Source: Amycolatopsis tolypomycina
GTDB lineage: Bacteria; Actinomycetota; Actinomycetes; Mycobacteriales; Pseudonocardiaceae
Assembly (NCBI RefSeq): GCF_900105945.1
Contig: NZ_FNSO01000004.1
Location: 5,766,001 to 5,830,000, forward strand
Direction: 5' to 3'
DNA length: 64,000 nt
Position 1 is the stretch's first letter; each line of letters opens with the position of its first letter. The translations under genes were made by a program, and so were the position numbers. Shown in pieces: positions 7,277 to 15,435 of this stretch. Under the pieces are notes generated by a model, which saw nothing but the letters and a program-made list of their open reading frames with translations, did no database searches and had not been told where the DNA came from.

Positions 7277-8965
7277 ATGGCCACGCCCCAGACCCCAGCC
7301 CGCCCCGCGCGCGCCAAGCAGAAGCGCGGCGAAGGGCAGTGGGCGCTCGGTTACCGGGAGCCGCTGAACCCGAACGAGCGGTCCAAGAAGGACGACCACC
7401 CGCTCAACGTGCGGGCACGCATCGAGAACATCTACGCCCACCGCGGGTTCGACGCGATCGACCCGGGCGACCTGCGCGGCCGGTTCCGCTGGTTCGGCCT
7501 CTACACCCAGCGCAAGCCGGGGATCGACGGCGGCCGCACGGCGACGCTCGAGCCAGAAGAGCTCGACGACCGCTACTTCATGCTGCGGGTCCGGATCGAC
7601 GGCGGCGCATTGACCACCGGCCAGCTCACCGTGCTCGGCGAGATCTCGCAGCAGTACGCGCGCGACACCGCCGACATCACCGACCGGCAGAACATCCAGT
7701 ACCACTGGATCCGGATCGAGGACGTGCCGACGATCTGGGCCAAGCTCGAGAACGCCGGCATGACGACGATGGAGGCCTGCGGCGACAGCCCCCGCGTCAT
7801 CCTCGGCTCGCCGGTCGCGGGCATCGCCGCGGCCGAGGTGATCGACGGCACCCCGGCGATCGACGAGATCAAGCGCCGCTACATCGGCAAGCCCGAGTAC
7901 GCCAACCTGCCGCGCAAGTTCAAGACCGCGATCTCCGGCCAGCCCGACGTCGCCCACGAGATCCACGACGTCGCCTTCGTCGGCGTCGACCACCCGGAGC
8001 ACGGGCCCGGCTTCGACGTCTGGGTCGGCGGCGGCCTGTCCACCAACCCGATGCTCGGGCAGCGCCTCGGCGCCTGGATCCCCCTGGCCGAGGTCCCGGA
8101 CGTCTGGGAAGGCGTCATCTCGATCTTCCGCGACTACGGCTACCGGCGGCTGCGCTCGCGGGCCCGTATCAAGTTCCTGGTCAAGGACTGGGGCGCGGCG
8201 AAGTTCCGCCAGGTGCTGCAGGACGAGTACCTCAAGCGCGAGCTGATCGACGGCCCGCCGCCGGTCGACCCGGCCGTCCCGATCGACCACGTCGGCGTGC
8301 ACCCGCAGGTCGACGGCAAGTTCTACGTCGGCGCCGCGCCGATCGCCGGCCGCTCCTCCGGCGGCACGCTCGTGGCCGTCGCCAAGGCCGCCGAGCGGGC
8401 CGGGTCGAACCGCGTTCGGCTCACCCCGCAGCAGAAGCTCGTCGTGCTCGACGTTCCCGAAGCCCAGGTCGCCACGCTGTCGGCCGAGCTGGCCGAGCTG
8501 GGGCTGGAGACGAAGCCCTCGCCGTGGCGGCGCGGCGTGATGGCCTGCACCGGGCTGGAGTTCTGCAAGCTCGCCATCGTCGAGACGAAGGCCCGCGCGC
8601 AGCAGCTCGTCGCGGACCTCGAGAAGTCCCTCGCCGACATCCAGGACGGCCTCGAGACGCCGGTCACCGTGCACCTCAACGGCTGCCCGAACTCCTGCGC
8701 GCGGATCCAGACCGCGGACATCGGCCTCAAGGGCCAGATCGTCACCGACGCCGACGGCAACCAGGTCGAAGGCTTCCAGGTGCACCTGGGCGGCGGGCTC
8801 GGCCTCGACGCCGGGTTCGGCCGGAAGCTGCGCGGCCACAAGGTGACGTCCGGCGAGCTGACCGGGTACGTCGAGCGGGTCGTGCGCAACTACGTCGCCG
8901 GGCGCGAACCGGGCGAGCGGTTCCCGCAGTGGGCCGCCCGTGCCGAGGAAAGCGCCCTCCAGTGA
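7277..8965 (+). CDS. sir: Ferredoxin-dependent assimilatory sulfite reductase
   Basis: 562 residues. Two ferredoxin-like half-domain pairs frame the siroheme/[4Fe-4S] site, whose cysteines are visible as C424-TGLEF-C430 and C470-PNS-C474. The family motif DITDRQNIQYHW lies in the first half. This is the SirA/NirA group that reduces sulfite to sulfide (or nitrite to ammonia). Neighbours (APS reductase, ATP sulfurylase, sirohydrochlorin chelatase) make sulfite the likely substrate. ATG at 7277 with a GGAGG site. Its TGA overlaps the GTG of the next ORF by 4 bp. Confidence 0.95.
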   Translation: MATPQTPARPARAKQKRGEGQWALGYREPLNPNERSKKDDHPLNVRARIENIYAHRGFDAIDPGDLRGRFRWFGLYTQRKPGIDGGRTATLEPEELDDRYFMLRVRIDGGALTTGQLTVLGEISQQYARDTADITDRQNIQYHWIRIEDVPTIWAKLENAGMTTMEACGDSPRVILGSPVAGIAAAEVIDGTPAIDEIKRRYIGKPEYANLPRKFKTAISGQPDVAHEIHDVAFVGVDHPEHGPGFDVWVGGGLSTNPMLGQRLGAWIPLAEVPDVWEGVISIFRDYGYRRLRSRARIKFLVKDWGAAKFRQVLQDEYLKRELIDGPPPVDPAVPIDHVGVHPQVDGKFYVGAAPIAGRSSGGTLVAVAKAAERAGSNRVRLTPQQKLVVLDVPEAQVATLSAELAELGLETKPSPWRRGVMACTGLEFCKLAIVETKARAQQLVADLEKSLADIQDGLETPVTVHLNGCPNSCARIQTADIGLKGQIVTDADGNQVEGFQVHLGGGLGLDAGFGRKLRGHKVTSGELTGYVERVVRNYVAGREPGERFPQWAARAEESALQ

Positions 8966-9117
8966 CCTCATCCGAGCGAGCAGCGCCGTACTACTGCCCT
9001 TATTGCGGCGACGAGGATCTCCGGCCGGAAGAGAACGGCGGCTGGCTGTGTTCCAGTTGTCGCCGGGTTTTCTCGGTCAAGTTCCTCGGACTGTCCCTTC
9101 CGGAGGTTTCCCGATGA
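8962..9117 (+). CDS. Small zinc-ribbon protein of the sulfate-assimilation operon
   Basis: 51 residues with two CxxC pairs (C12PYC15 and C32SSC35), the four ligands of a zinc ribbon. It overlaps the sulfite reductase stop by GTGA and the cysH start by ATGA, so translation is coupled at both ends. Small proteins at this place are common in actinobacterial cys operons, but I know of no assigned function. Possible roles are a metal or redox accessory for the iron-sulfur enzymes on either side. Its size makes it easy to miss. Confidence 0.8.
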   Translation: MTSSERAAPYYCPYCGDEDLRPEENGGWLCSSCRRVFSVKFLGLSLPEVSR

Positions 9118-9809
9118 CCGCCACCGCCGACTACAAGACCCTCGCCGAGCGCGCCTCGAAGGAGCTCGCCGACGCCACCGCGGAAGAAGCGATCCGCTGG
9201 ACAGTGGACACGTTCGGCGACGACTTCATCGTCGCGTCCAACATGCAGGACGCCGTGCTCATCGACCTCGCCACCAAGGTCAAGTCCGATGTGGACGTTC
9301 TGTTCCTCGAGACCGGCTACCACTTCCCCGAGACGCTCGGCACGCGTGACGCCGTCCAGACCGTCTACCCGGACGTTCGCATCGTGAACGCGCAGGCCGA
9401 GCAGAGCGTCGCCGAGCAGGACGCCGAGTACGGCGCGAAGCTGCACGACCGTGACCCGACGCTGTGCTGCAACCTGCGCAAGGTGGTGCCGCTGCGCAAG
9501 ACCCTCGCCAACTACTCCGCGTGGGTCACCGGCGTCCGCCGCGTCGACGCGCCGACCCGCGCGAACACGCCGATCGTCACCTGGGACGACCGCAACGGCC
9601 TCGTCAAGATCAACCCGATCGCGCCGTGGACCGACGACGAGTTCAACGGCTATATCCGCGAGCACGGCATCCTCGAGAACCCGCTGGTGTCGATCGGCTA
9701 CCTCTCGATCGGCTGCGCGCCCTGCACGGCTCGCGTGGAGCCGGGGCAGGACCCGCGCAGCGGCCGGTGGGCGGGCCAGAGCAAGACCGAGTGCGGACTG
9801 CACGGCTGA
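9114..9809 (+). CDS. cysH: Adenylyl-sulfate (APS) reductase, thioredoxin-dependent
   Basis: 231 residues of the PAPS/APS reductase family. Cysteines C118, C119, C201 and C204 form the [4Fe-4S] pattern (CC...CxxC) of the APS-using type, and the catalytic ECGLH motif is at the C-terminus (C227). The enzyme reduces APS to sulfite and AMP. The absence of an APS kinase gene in the operon agrees with direct use of APS. The start overlaps the zinc-ribbon ORF by ATGA; cysD starts 12 nt after the stop. Confidence 0.95.
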   Translation: MTATADYKTLAERASKELADATAEEAIRWTVDTFGDDFIVASNMQDAVLIDLATKVKSDVDVLFLETGYHFPETLGTRDAVQTVYPDVRIVNAQAEQSVAEQDAEYGAKLHDRDPTLCCNLRKVVPLRKTLANYSAWVTGVRRVDAPTRANTPIVTWDDRNGLVKINPIAPWTDDEFNGYIREHGILENPLVSIGYLSIGCAPCTARVEPGQDPRSGRWAGQSKTECGLHG

Positions 9810-9821
9810 GGAAAGGGACGC

Positions 9822-10742
9822 ATGACGACCTTGGAGCCCGCGACCGATGCGGCACAAGACAACCTCGCGGCACTGGAGTCCGAGGCCATCCACATCTTCC
9901 GGGAGGTGGCGGGCGAGTTCGACCGGCCGGTGATCCTGTTCTCCGGCGGCAAGGACTCGACGCTGCTGCTGCACCTGGCGATCAAGGCGTTCTGGCCGGC
10001 GCCGGTGCCGTTCCCGCTGCTGCACGTGGACACCGGGCACAACTTCGACGAGGTCATCGAGTTCCGCGACCGCGTCGTCGAACGCCACGGCCTGCGCCTG
10101 GTCGTCGCGAAGGTACAGGACTGGATCGACGACGGCCGTCTGGAAGAGCGCGCGGACGGGATGCGCAACCCGCTGCAGACCACGCCGCTGCTCGACACGA
10201 TCGCGGAGAACAAGTTCGACGCCGTGTTCGGCGGCGGCCGCCGGGACGAGGAACGCGCCCGCGCGAAGGAGCGCATCTTCAGCCTCCGCAACGCCTTCGG
10301 CCAGTGGGAGCCGCGGCGCCAGCGCCCCGAGCTGTGGAACCTCTACAACGGCAGGCACCGCCCGGGCGAGCAGGTCCGCGTCTTCCCGCTGTCCAACTGG
10401 ACCGAGGCCGACGTCTGGAACTACATCGCCCGCGAGAAGGTCGAGCTGCCCTCGATCTACTACGCGCACCAGCGCGAGGTCTACCTGCGCGACGGGATGC
10501 TGCTGGCCGAGGGCCCGTGGGGCGGTCCGCGGCCGGGCGAAGAGGTCCGTGAGCTGACCGTGCGCTACCGGACCGTCGGCGACGGCTCGTGCACCGGCGC
10601 GATCGAATCCACCGCGGCCACCGTCGAAGACGTCATCGCCGAGGTGTCGGCCTCGCGGCTCACCGAGCGCGGCGCGACCAGGGCCGACGACCGGATGTCC
10701 GAAGCGGCCATGGAAGACCGCAAGCGTGAGGGGTACTTCTGA
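9822..10742 (+). CDS. cysD: Sulfate adenylyltransferase small subunit
   Basis: 306 residues with the ATP-pyrophosphatase PP-loop SGGKDS at residues 41-46 and the family end REGYF. With CysN it makes APS from sulfate and ATP, driven by GTP hydrolysis. Length and the YNGRHRPGE segment are typical of CysD. Its TGA overlaps the cysN ATG by one base. Confidence 0.97.
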   Translation: MTTLEPATDAAQDNLAALESEAIHIFREVAGEFDRPVILFSGGKDSTLLLHLAIKAFWPAPVPFPLLHVDTGHNFDEVIEFRDRVVERHGLRLVVAKVQDWIDDGRLEERADGMRNPLQTTPLLDTIAENKFDAVFGGGRRDEERARAKERIFSLRNAFGQWEPRRQRPELWNLYNGRHRPGEQVRVFPLSNWTEADVWNYIAREKVELPSIYYAHQREVYLRDGMLLAEGPWGGPRPGEEVRELTVRYRTVGDGSCTGAIESTAATVEDVIAEVSASRLTERGATRADDRMSEAAMEDRKREGYF

Positions 10743-12004
10743 TGAGTTCGCTGCTGCGCCTGGCCACCGCCGGGAGCGTCGACGACGGCAAGTCCACCCT
10801 CGTCGGCCGGCTGCTGTACGACACGAAGTCGGTGCTCGCCGACCAGCTCGACGCCGTCACCCGGGCGTCCGTCGACAAGGGACTGTCCACACCGGACCTC
10901 TCCCTGCTGGTGGACGGCCTGCGCTCGGAGCGCGAGCAGGGCATCACCATCGACGTCGCCTACCGCTACTTCGCCACGCCGAAGCGGTCGTTCGTGCTGG
11001 CCGACACGCCGGGGCACGTGCAGTACACGCGCAACACGGTCACCGGAGCTTCCACCGCACAGCTGGCCGTGCTGCTGGTCGACGCGCGCAAGGGCGTCAT
11101 CGAGCAGACCCGGCGGCACGCGGCCGTGCTGGCCCTGCTCGGCGTGCCGCAGCTGGTGCTGGCGGTGAACAAGATCGACCTGGTCGGCTACGACGAGGCG
11201 ACGTTCACGGTGATCGCCGAGGAGTTCGCCTCGCACGCGGAGTCGCTGGGGTACACACGGGGTTCCGTCCTCGCGATCCCGGTGTCGGCGCTGGAAGGCG
11301 ACAACGTCGCGACGCGGTCGGAGCGGACGCCGTGGTACACCGGGCCCAGCCTGCTGGAGCACCTGGAGGAGGTGCCGGTCGCGCCCGACCCGCACGACTC
11401 GGCCCTGCGGTTCCCGGTGCAGTACGTCATCCGGCCGCGCACGCCGGAGTACCTCGACTACCGCGGCTACGCGGGCCAGATCGCCGCTGGCACCGTGCGC
11501 CCGGGCGACGAGGTCGTCGTGCTGCCGCAGGGCATCCGCAGCCGCGTCGAGCGGATCGACACCGCGGACGGGCCCCTGGCCGAAGCCGGCGCCGGGACGT
11601 CGGTGACGCTGCTGCTCACCGACGACATCGACATCTCCCGCGGCGACCTGATCGCCGCCGCGGACGCGCCGCCGCGGGTGACCGACGAGATCACCGGCAC
11701 GCTGTGCTGGCTCTCGTCCAAGCCGCTCAAGCCGGGCGCGCGCGTGCTGGTCAAGCACGGCGCCCGCACGGTGCAGGCGCTGGTGGACGAGCTGCACGCG
11801 CGGTTCGACGAGCAGACACTGTCCAGTGTGGACTCCCCGGCGTCGCTGGAGCTCAACGACATCGGCCGTGTCACGCTGCGGCTGTCGGAGGAGCTGGGCG
11901 TCGACGACTACGGCGTGAGCCCGCGCACCGGCGCGTTCCTGGTGATCGACCCGAAGGACGGCGACACCCTCGCCGCGGGCCTGGTGGGTGAGCGCTTCTC
12001 GTGA
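10742..12004 (+). CDS. cysN: Sulfate adenylyltransferase GTPase subunit, without fused APS kinase
   Basis: 420 residues. GTPase motifs: G1 G11SVDDGKS18, G3 DTPGH, G4 NKID; translation-factor-like domains 2 and 3 follow. The protein ends after domain 3, unlike mycobacterial CysNC, which has a C-terminal APS kinase. A stand-alone CysN next to an APS-type CysH fits a pathway that does not need PAPS. The stop overlaps the GTG of the chelatase gene by 4 bp. Confidence 0.96.
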   Translation: MSSLLRLATAGSVDDGKSTLVGRLLYDTKSVLADQLDAVTRASVDKGLSTPDLSLLVDGLRSEREQGITIDVAYRYFATPKRSFVLADTPGHVQYTRNTVTGASTAQLAVLLVDARKGVIEQTRRHAAVLALLGVPQLVLAVNKIDLVGYDEATFTVIAEEFASHAESLGYTRGSVLAIPVSALEGDNVATRSERTPWYTGPSLLEHLEEVPVAPDPHDSALRFPVQYVIRPRTPEYLDYRGYAGQIAAGTVRPGDEVVVLPQGIRSRVERIDTADGPLAEAGAGTSVTLLLTDDIDISRGDLIAAADAPPRVTDEITGTLCWLSSKPLKPGARVLVKHGARTVQALVDELHARFDEQTLSSVDSPASLELNDIGRVTLRLSEELGVDDYGVSPRTGAFLVIDPKDGDTLAAGLVGERFS

Positions 12005-12735
12005 CACCGCCGCTGGTCGCCGTCGCGCACGGCAGCCGTGACCCCCGCTCGGCGGCGACCGTGCGGGCACTCGTCGACGTCGTGCGCGACCGGGCACCGG
12101 GCGTTGCGGTGCACGAGTCCTTCCTGGATCTGTCGGCCCCGCTGGTCACGGACGTGCTCCGGGGGCTGTACGCCGACGGCCACCGCACAGCGGTCGTCGT
12201 GCCGCTGCTGCTGGGCAGCGCGTTCCACGCCCGGGTCGACCTGCCGGCACTGATCGACTCGGTCGTCGCGGACTGCCCGGGTCTCGTCGTGCGGACGTCG
12301 GACGTGCTGGGTGCCGACCCCGCGCTGGAGGCGGTCGCCCTGGACCGGCTGGCCGCGGCGCCGGTGGCCGGCCGCGGCGTGATCGTCAGCGCGGTCGGCT
12401 CGTCGAACGCCACGGCCAACGCGGTCGTCGCTTCCCTGGCGTCCCGCTGGGAGGAGCGCCTGGGCGTCCCGGTGAGCGAGGCGTTCGCCTCGGCCGCCCA
12501 GCCGGACATCCCGGCGGCGGCCGCGGCGTTGCGGGCGCGGGGCGCGCGGCACTTGGTCGTCGCGTCGTGGTTCCTGGCGCCGGGCTTGCTCCCGGACCGG
12601 ATCGCCCGGCTGGCCCGCGAGGCGGATCCGCAGGCGTTCATCGCGGCGCCACTGGCCGACGACCCGCGCGTGGCCGACGTCGTCGTGGCGCGGTACGCCA
12701 CCGCGGTCAGCGGACTGCTGCGGCAGTACGCCTGA
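12001..12735 (+). CDS. Sirohydrochlorin chelatase (CbiX/SirB-like)
   Basis: 244 residues made of two similar chelatase half-domains. The first begins VAVAHGSRDPRS, with the family's metal-binding histidine, and the second begins GVIVSAVGSSNATAN. It would insert iron (or cobalt) into sirohydrochlorin; here iron for the siroheme of the sulfite reductase at the operon start is the sensible role. The GTG start overlaps cysN by GTGA. No strong terminator follows, so the operon end is undefined. Confidence 0.9.
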   Translation: MTPPLVAVAHGSRDPRSAATVRALVDVVRDRAPGVAVHESFLDLSAPLVTDVLRGLYADGHRTAVVVPLLLGSAFHARVDLPALIDSVVADCPGLVVRTSDVLGADPALEAVALDRLAAAPVAGRGVIVSAVGSSNATANAVVASLASRWEERLGVPVSEAFASAAQPDIPAAAAALRARGARHLVVASWFLAPGLLPDRIARLAREADPQAFIAAPLADDPRVADVVVARYATAVSGLLRQYA

Positions 12736-12736
12736 C

Positions 12737-12863
12737 TCAACCCTCGGCGATCGCGTCCATGTCGTCGGCCTTGGGCCGGCCACCGGCCGCCGTCGGTGCC
12801 CAGTTCGAGCACCCTGCGTACCCGGGGCCGCCGCACCACCGCCAAGAGGTGAGACAAATTCAC
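12737..12863 (-). pseudogene. Possible small gene broken by a 7-bp duplication
   Basis: On the minus strand an ORF opens at GTG 12863 (VNLSHLLAVVRRPRVRRVLELG...) and loses its natural end near 12776-12788, where GGCCGG is repeated as GGCCGGTGGCCGG. Removing one 7-bp copy restores a continuous 39-residue frame ending PKADDMDAIAEG and a TGA at 12737. The charged N-terminus and acidic end look protein-like, but there is no family match and no good ribosome-binding site. This could instead be chance in high-GC sequence. Confidence 0.3.
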
Positions 12864-12900
12864 ATTTCTGTTACCCAGTGCGCATGGGAACAGTGAATCC

Positions 12901-12930
12901 TTGACATGTTACTTAACTCGCCGGTAACAA
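12901..12930 (+). promoter_or_regulatory. Promoter of the secreted-protein gene
   Basis: A consensus -35 box TTGACA (12901-12906) and TAACAA (12925-12930) are separated by 18 bp, unusual clarity for this genome. They lie 61-90 bp upstream of the ATG at 12991. The surrounding sequence is AT-rich relative to the rest of the window, with GTTAC/GTAAC inverted halves in the spacer. Confidence 0.6.
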
Positions 12931-12990
12931 TCTGAACGGCTGCGCAGCTTTCTTCCCTCCCCTCGTGAAACCGCAGGTAGGTGGACACAG

Positions 12991-13620
12991 ATGAAAGCTC
13001 TTCACTTCTCCCGGCTCGCCGCGCTGACCGCGGCCGCGGTGCTCCCCATCGCCCTCGCCGCTCCGGCGTCGGCCGCCACCAGCGTCACCTTCGACTGCCA
13101 GGCGAACGCCCCGATCGTCGGGCCGCAGAAGGTGGCGCTGAACCAGGACGCCGACGTCAGCGCGCCCGCCACGGTGGCGCCCAGTGCCGCGTTCGACGTC
13201 GTCATCGATCCGGCGCCGAACACCGTGCCGAGCGAGGTGAGCGGGAACAAGGTCAAGAACATCAACACCTTCGCGCTCAAGATCCCGATCCCGGCCAACT
13301 CGTCGTACGTCGGTGCGACGCTGTCCGGCGGGTCCGGCCTCGGCTCCACCCCGCCGGCCATCTCGGTCGCGAACGGCGTCGCCACGCTGAGCTTCCCCGG
13401 CCCGATCGCCGGGGGCGCCACCTTCGAACTGCCCACCGTCACCGCGCACCTGACGGCGGGCCAGTCGGGGACCATCCAGACCAAGCTGGGCGGCACCAGC
13501 TACACCGACCCGGGCCTGACGTTCAAGGCGGTGGCGAGCACGATCATCGGCGACCTCACCGCGCCGACGGCCTGCTTCCCCAACCCGAGCCCGGTCTTCA
13601 CCACCACGACCATCGGCTGA
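12991..13620 (+). CDS. Secreted protein of unknown function
   Basis: 209 residues with a clear Sec signal peptide (basic start MKALHFSR, hydrophobic core, ALAAPASA-A cleavage near residue 28). The mature part is beta-rich, low in charge, and has two cysteines, one near each end, that could form a disulfide. It ends in a threonine-rich TTTTIG. Similar secreted proteins are widespread in Pseudonocardiaceae, but I do not know a function. A strong promoter precedes it and a 16-bp terminator stem follows, so it is an independent, probably well-expressed unit. Confidence 0.85.
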   Translation: MKALHFSRLAALTAAAVLPIALAAPASAATSVTFDCQANAPIVGPQKVALNQDADVSAPATVAPSAAFDVVIDPAPNTVPSEVSGNKVKNINTFALKIPIPANSSYVGATLSGGSGLGSTPPAISVANGVATLSFPGPIAGGATFELPTVTAHLTAGQSGTIQTKLGGTSYTDPGLTFKAVASTIIGDLTAPTACFPNPSPVFTTTTIG

Positions 13621-13624
13621 GCGC

Positions 13625-13663
13625 CGGGCCACCCCGCGGGTGACGAGCCCGCGGGGTGGCCCG
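13625..13663 (+). terminator. Terminator stem-loop after the secreted-protein gene
   Basis: A perfect 16-bp GC-rich stem with a 7-base loop (TGACGAG) begins 4 bases after the stop codon. There is no U-tract, as is usual for actinobacterial terminators. Confidence 0.75.
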
Positions 13664-13706
13664 CGTAACACCGGCCACGCGCCGCGGATGTGCAAGGGTG
13701 ACGGGC

Positions 13707-14480
13707 ATGGCTGACGAACTGGTGCACTACGACGTGGTGGGCGGCACCGCCACGATCACCCTGGACTCCCCGCACAACCGCAACGCGCTCTCGGCCCAGT
13801 TGCGCCGCGAACTCTCGGGCTCCCTCGACAAGGCGGCCACCGACAGCGCCGTGCGCGTGATCGTGCTGACCCACACCGGGCCGGTGTTCTGCGCGGGGAT
13901 GGACCTCAAGGAGGCCCGCGGCGCCGGCGCGGGCGACCAGGGCGTGAACGAGTTCCCGCACATCCTCGAGCAGCTGTGGACCAGCCCGAAGCCGGTCGTC
14001 GCCCGCCTGGCCGGCCCCGCCCGCGCCGGCGGCATCGGCATGGTGGCCGCCTGCGACATCGCCGTGGCCGTGCCGGAAGCGACGTTCGCCTTCTCCGAAG
14101 TCCGCATCGGCGTGGTGCCGGCGATCATCTCGCTGACGGTCCTCCCCCGCCTCACCCCCCGCGCGGCCCACGAGCTCTTCTTGACCGGCGACACGTTCGA
14201 CGCCCGCCGCGCGGTGGAGATCGGCCTGCTGAACTCGGCTGTCCCGGCCGAGCAGCTCGACGACGAGGTCGCCCGGTACGTCAAGGCTCTCGCGGCCGGC
14301 GGCCCGAAGGCACTGGCGGAGACGAAGGCGCTCCTGAGCCGCCCCCGCCCGGCGACGCCGTCGGACGGCTTCGACGAGATGCTCGGCCTGTCCGCGAAGT
14401 TCTTCGCCGGCGAGGAAGGGCAGGAGGGCATCCTGGCCTTCGCCCAGAAGCGCAAGCCGAACTGGGTGCCGCAGGACTGA
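13707..14480 (+). CDS. Enoyl-CoA hydratase/isomerase (crotonase) family protein
   Basis: 257 residues with crotonase-fold oxyanion-hole motifs (FCAGMDLKEARG and GPARAGGIGMVAACDIAVA) and the downstream acidic region PEATFAFSEVRIGVVPAIIS. It probably hydrates or isomerises an acyl-CoA; the exact substrate is not readable. ATG at 13707 with AAGGGTG upstream; the frame is open 51 bp further but without a better start. Monocistronic: a terminator precedes it and a large repeat hairpin follows. Confidence 0.9.
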   Translation: MADELVHYDVVGGTATITLDSPHNRNALSAQLRRELSGSLDKAATDSAVRVIVLTHTGPVFCAGMDLKEARGAGAGDQGVNEFPHILEQLWTSPKPVVARLAGPARAGGIGMVAACDIAVAVPEATFAFSEVRIGVVPAIISLTVLPRLTPRAAHELFLTGDTFDARRAVEIGLLNSAVPAEQLDDEVARYVKALAAGGPKALAETKALLSRPRPATPSDGFDEMLGLSAKFFAGEEGQEGILAFAQKRKPNWVPQD

Positions 14481-14567
14481 AGCGCCCCAATGTGGCGTTG
14501 GTTGCGTCCAACGCACCCAATGTGGCGTTCGGTGCGTTGGACGCACCGAACGCCACATTGGGGCGCT
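14481..14567. repeat. Long inverted-repeat element with alternative hairpins
   Basis: Outer 19-bp arms (14481-14499 and 14549-14567, beginning AGCGCCCCAATGTGG) are perfect. An inner pair is also perfect: 14516-14537 with 14541-14562, 22-bp arms around TGG. The motif CCCAATGTGGCGTT occurs twice forward and once inverted, so two mutually exclusive hairpins can form. It lies between the convergent crotonase and barstar genes and could act as a bidirectional terminator. It looks like a member of a dispersed genomic repeat. Confidence 0.8.
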
Positions 14568-14600
14568 TGGGACTGAACCGGAACGCGGGCCGGACGCGGC

Positions 14601-14969
14601 TCAGGCGTCCGGCAGCACGACGGTGAGCCGCCACGAGCCGGCGCCGCGGCCGCTCGGGCCCAGCGCACGCTGGGCGTCCGAGAGCACGCTGCGGATCGCC
14701 AGGTACGTCTTGGGTTCCGCCTTGCGCAACGCGTCCGAGCCCGGCCAGATCAGCACGTGCTCGCCCGGCGGCAGCCACGACAGGTCGGTCAGGCAGTCGT
14801 AGAGCGCGTCGAGGTTGTGGCCGAAGTAGTCCGGAAAGGACAGTGCCTCGGCGAACGCGGTGAGCGTGCTGGCCTTGTCGACGGTCGGCCGCGAGTTCAC
14901 CAGGTGCGGGTACGCGCCCCGGGAGAACGCCTCCTCCGCGGCGGCCTTCGCCTGCTCGTCGGCGCTCAT
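14601..14969 (-). CDS. Barstar-family RNase inhibitor (immunity protein)
   Basis: 122 residues with the barstar hallmark FPDYFGHNLDALYDCLTDLSW in the middle and a C-terminal beta strand (WRLTVVLPD). Barstar proteins bind and block barnase/RNase Sa-type nucleases in the cytoplasm. The ATG at 14969 overlaps the stop of the RNase gene by ATGA, so nuclease and inhibitor are made together. The acidic N-terminus and the fold agree with the family. Confidence 0.9.
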   Translation of the reverse strand: MSADEQAKAAAEEAFSRGAYPHLVNSRPTVDKASTLTAFAEALSFPDYFGHNLDALYDCLTDLSWLPPGEHVLIWPGSDALRKAEPKTYLAIRSVLSDAQRALGPSGRGAGSWRLTVVLPDA

Positions 14970-15424
14970 CGGGCCGGATCCACGACGACGAACGACGCGT
15001 AGTGGTCGCCGGTGTAGTACAGCTCGCGCGCCTGCCCGGTGATCAGCCGCCGGGCACCGCGGTCGGGACTCCCCGGCGTCTTCACCGTGTACTCGTGGTA
15101 GTAGCCGGACTTCTTGCCGGGCAAGCGCTTCTCCCGGTTCTCGAAGACGACGTCGTCGTTGCGCGGGTAGGGGTACGGGCCGCCCGCCTCGATCAGCTTC
15201 CACGTGTCCGCGGCCTGCGGCGGCAGTGCGGAAAGCGCCTTCACGGGCAGTCCGGAGTCCGCGCCCGGCACGGCGGCACCGCCCTTGGCGGGCGTGGCCG
15301 ACACGCTCGGGGAAGGACTCGGTGCCGACGAGCCGCTGCCGAGGTTGTCCTTGACCAGCCAGCCCCCCAGCACCAGCACGAGGAGCCCGATCAGCGCGGC
15401 GGTGATCCGCCTTCGGTTGAACAT
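14966..15424 (-). CDS. Membrane-anchored or secreted ribonuclease of the RNase Sa/barnase family
   Basis: 152 residues: an N-terminal hydrophobic segment (residues 8-24) that is a signal anchor or uncleaved signal, a Ser/Pro linker (30-60), then the nuclease domain. Residues E111, R122, R126 and H141 have nearly the spacing of the RNase Sa catalytic set (E54, R65, R69, H85), so the enzyme should be active. It would cut RNA 3' of guanine outside the cell. The barstar gene overlaps its end, and a small membrane protein precedes it by 11 nt. The length before the domain suggests surface display on a flexible linker. Confidence 0.9.
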   Translation of the reverse strand: MFNRRRITAALIGLLVLVLGGWLVKDNLGSGSSAPSPSPSVSATPAKGGAAVPGADSGLPVKALSALPPQAADTWKLIEAGGPYPYPRNDDVVFENREKRLPGKKSGYYHEYTVKTPGSPDRGARRLITGQARELYYTGDHYASFVVVDPAR

Positions 15425-15435
15425 GGTGCGCGAGC

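Noticed and set aside
6959..8971. Long minus-strand frame opposite the sulfite reductase
   Set aside because: Low-complexity composition; the true coding strand is defined by the siroheme cysteine motifs.
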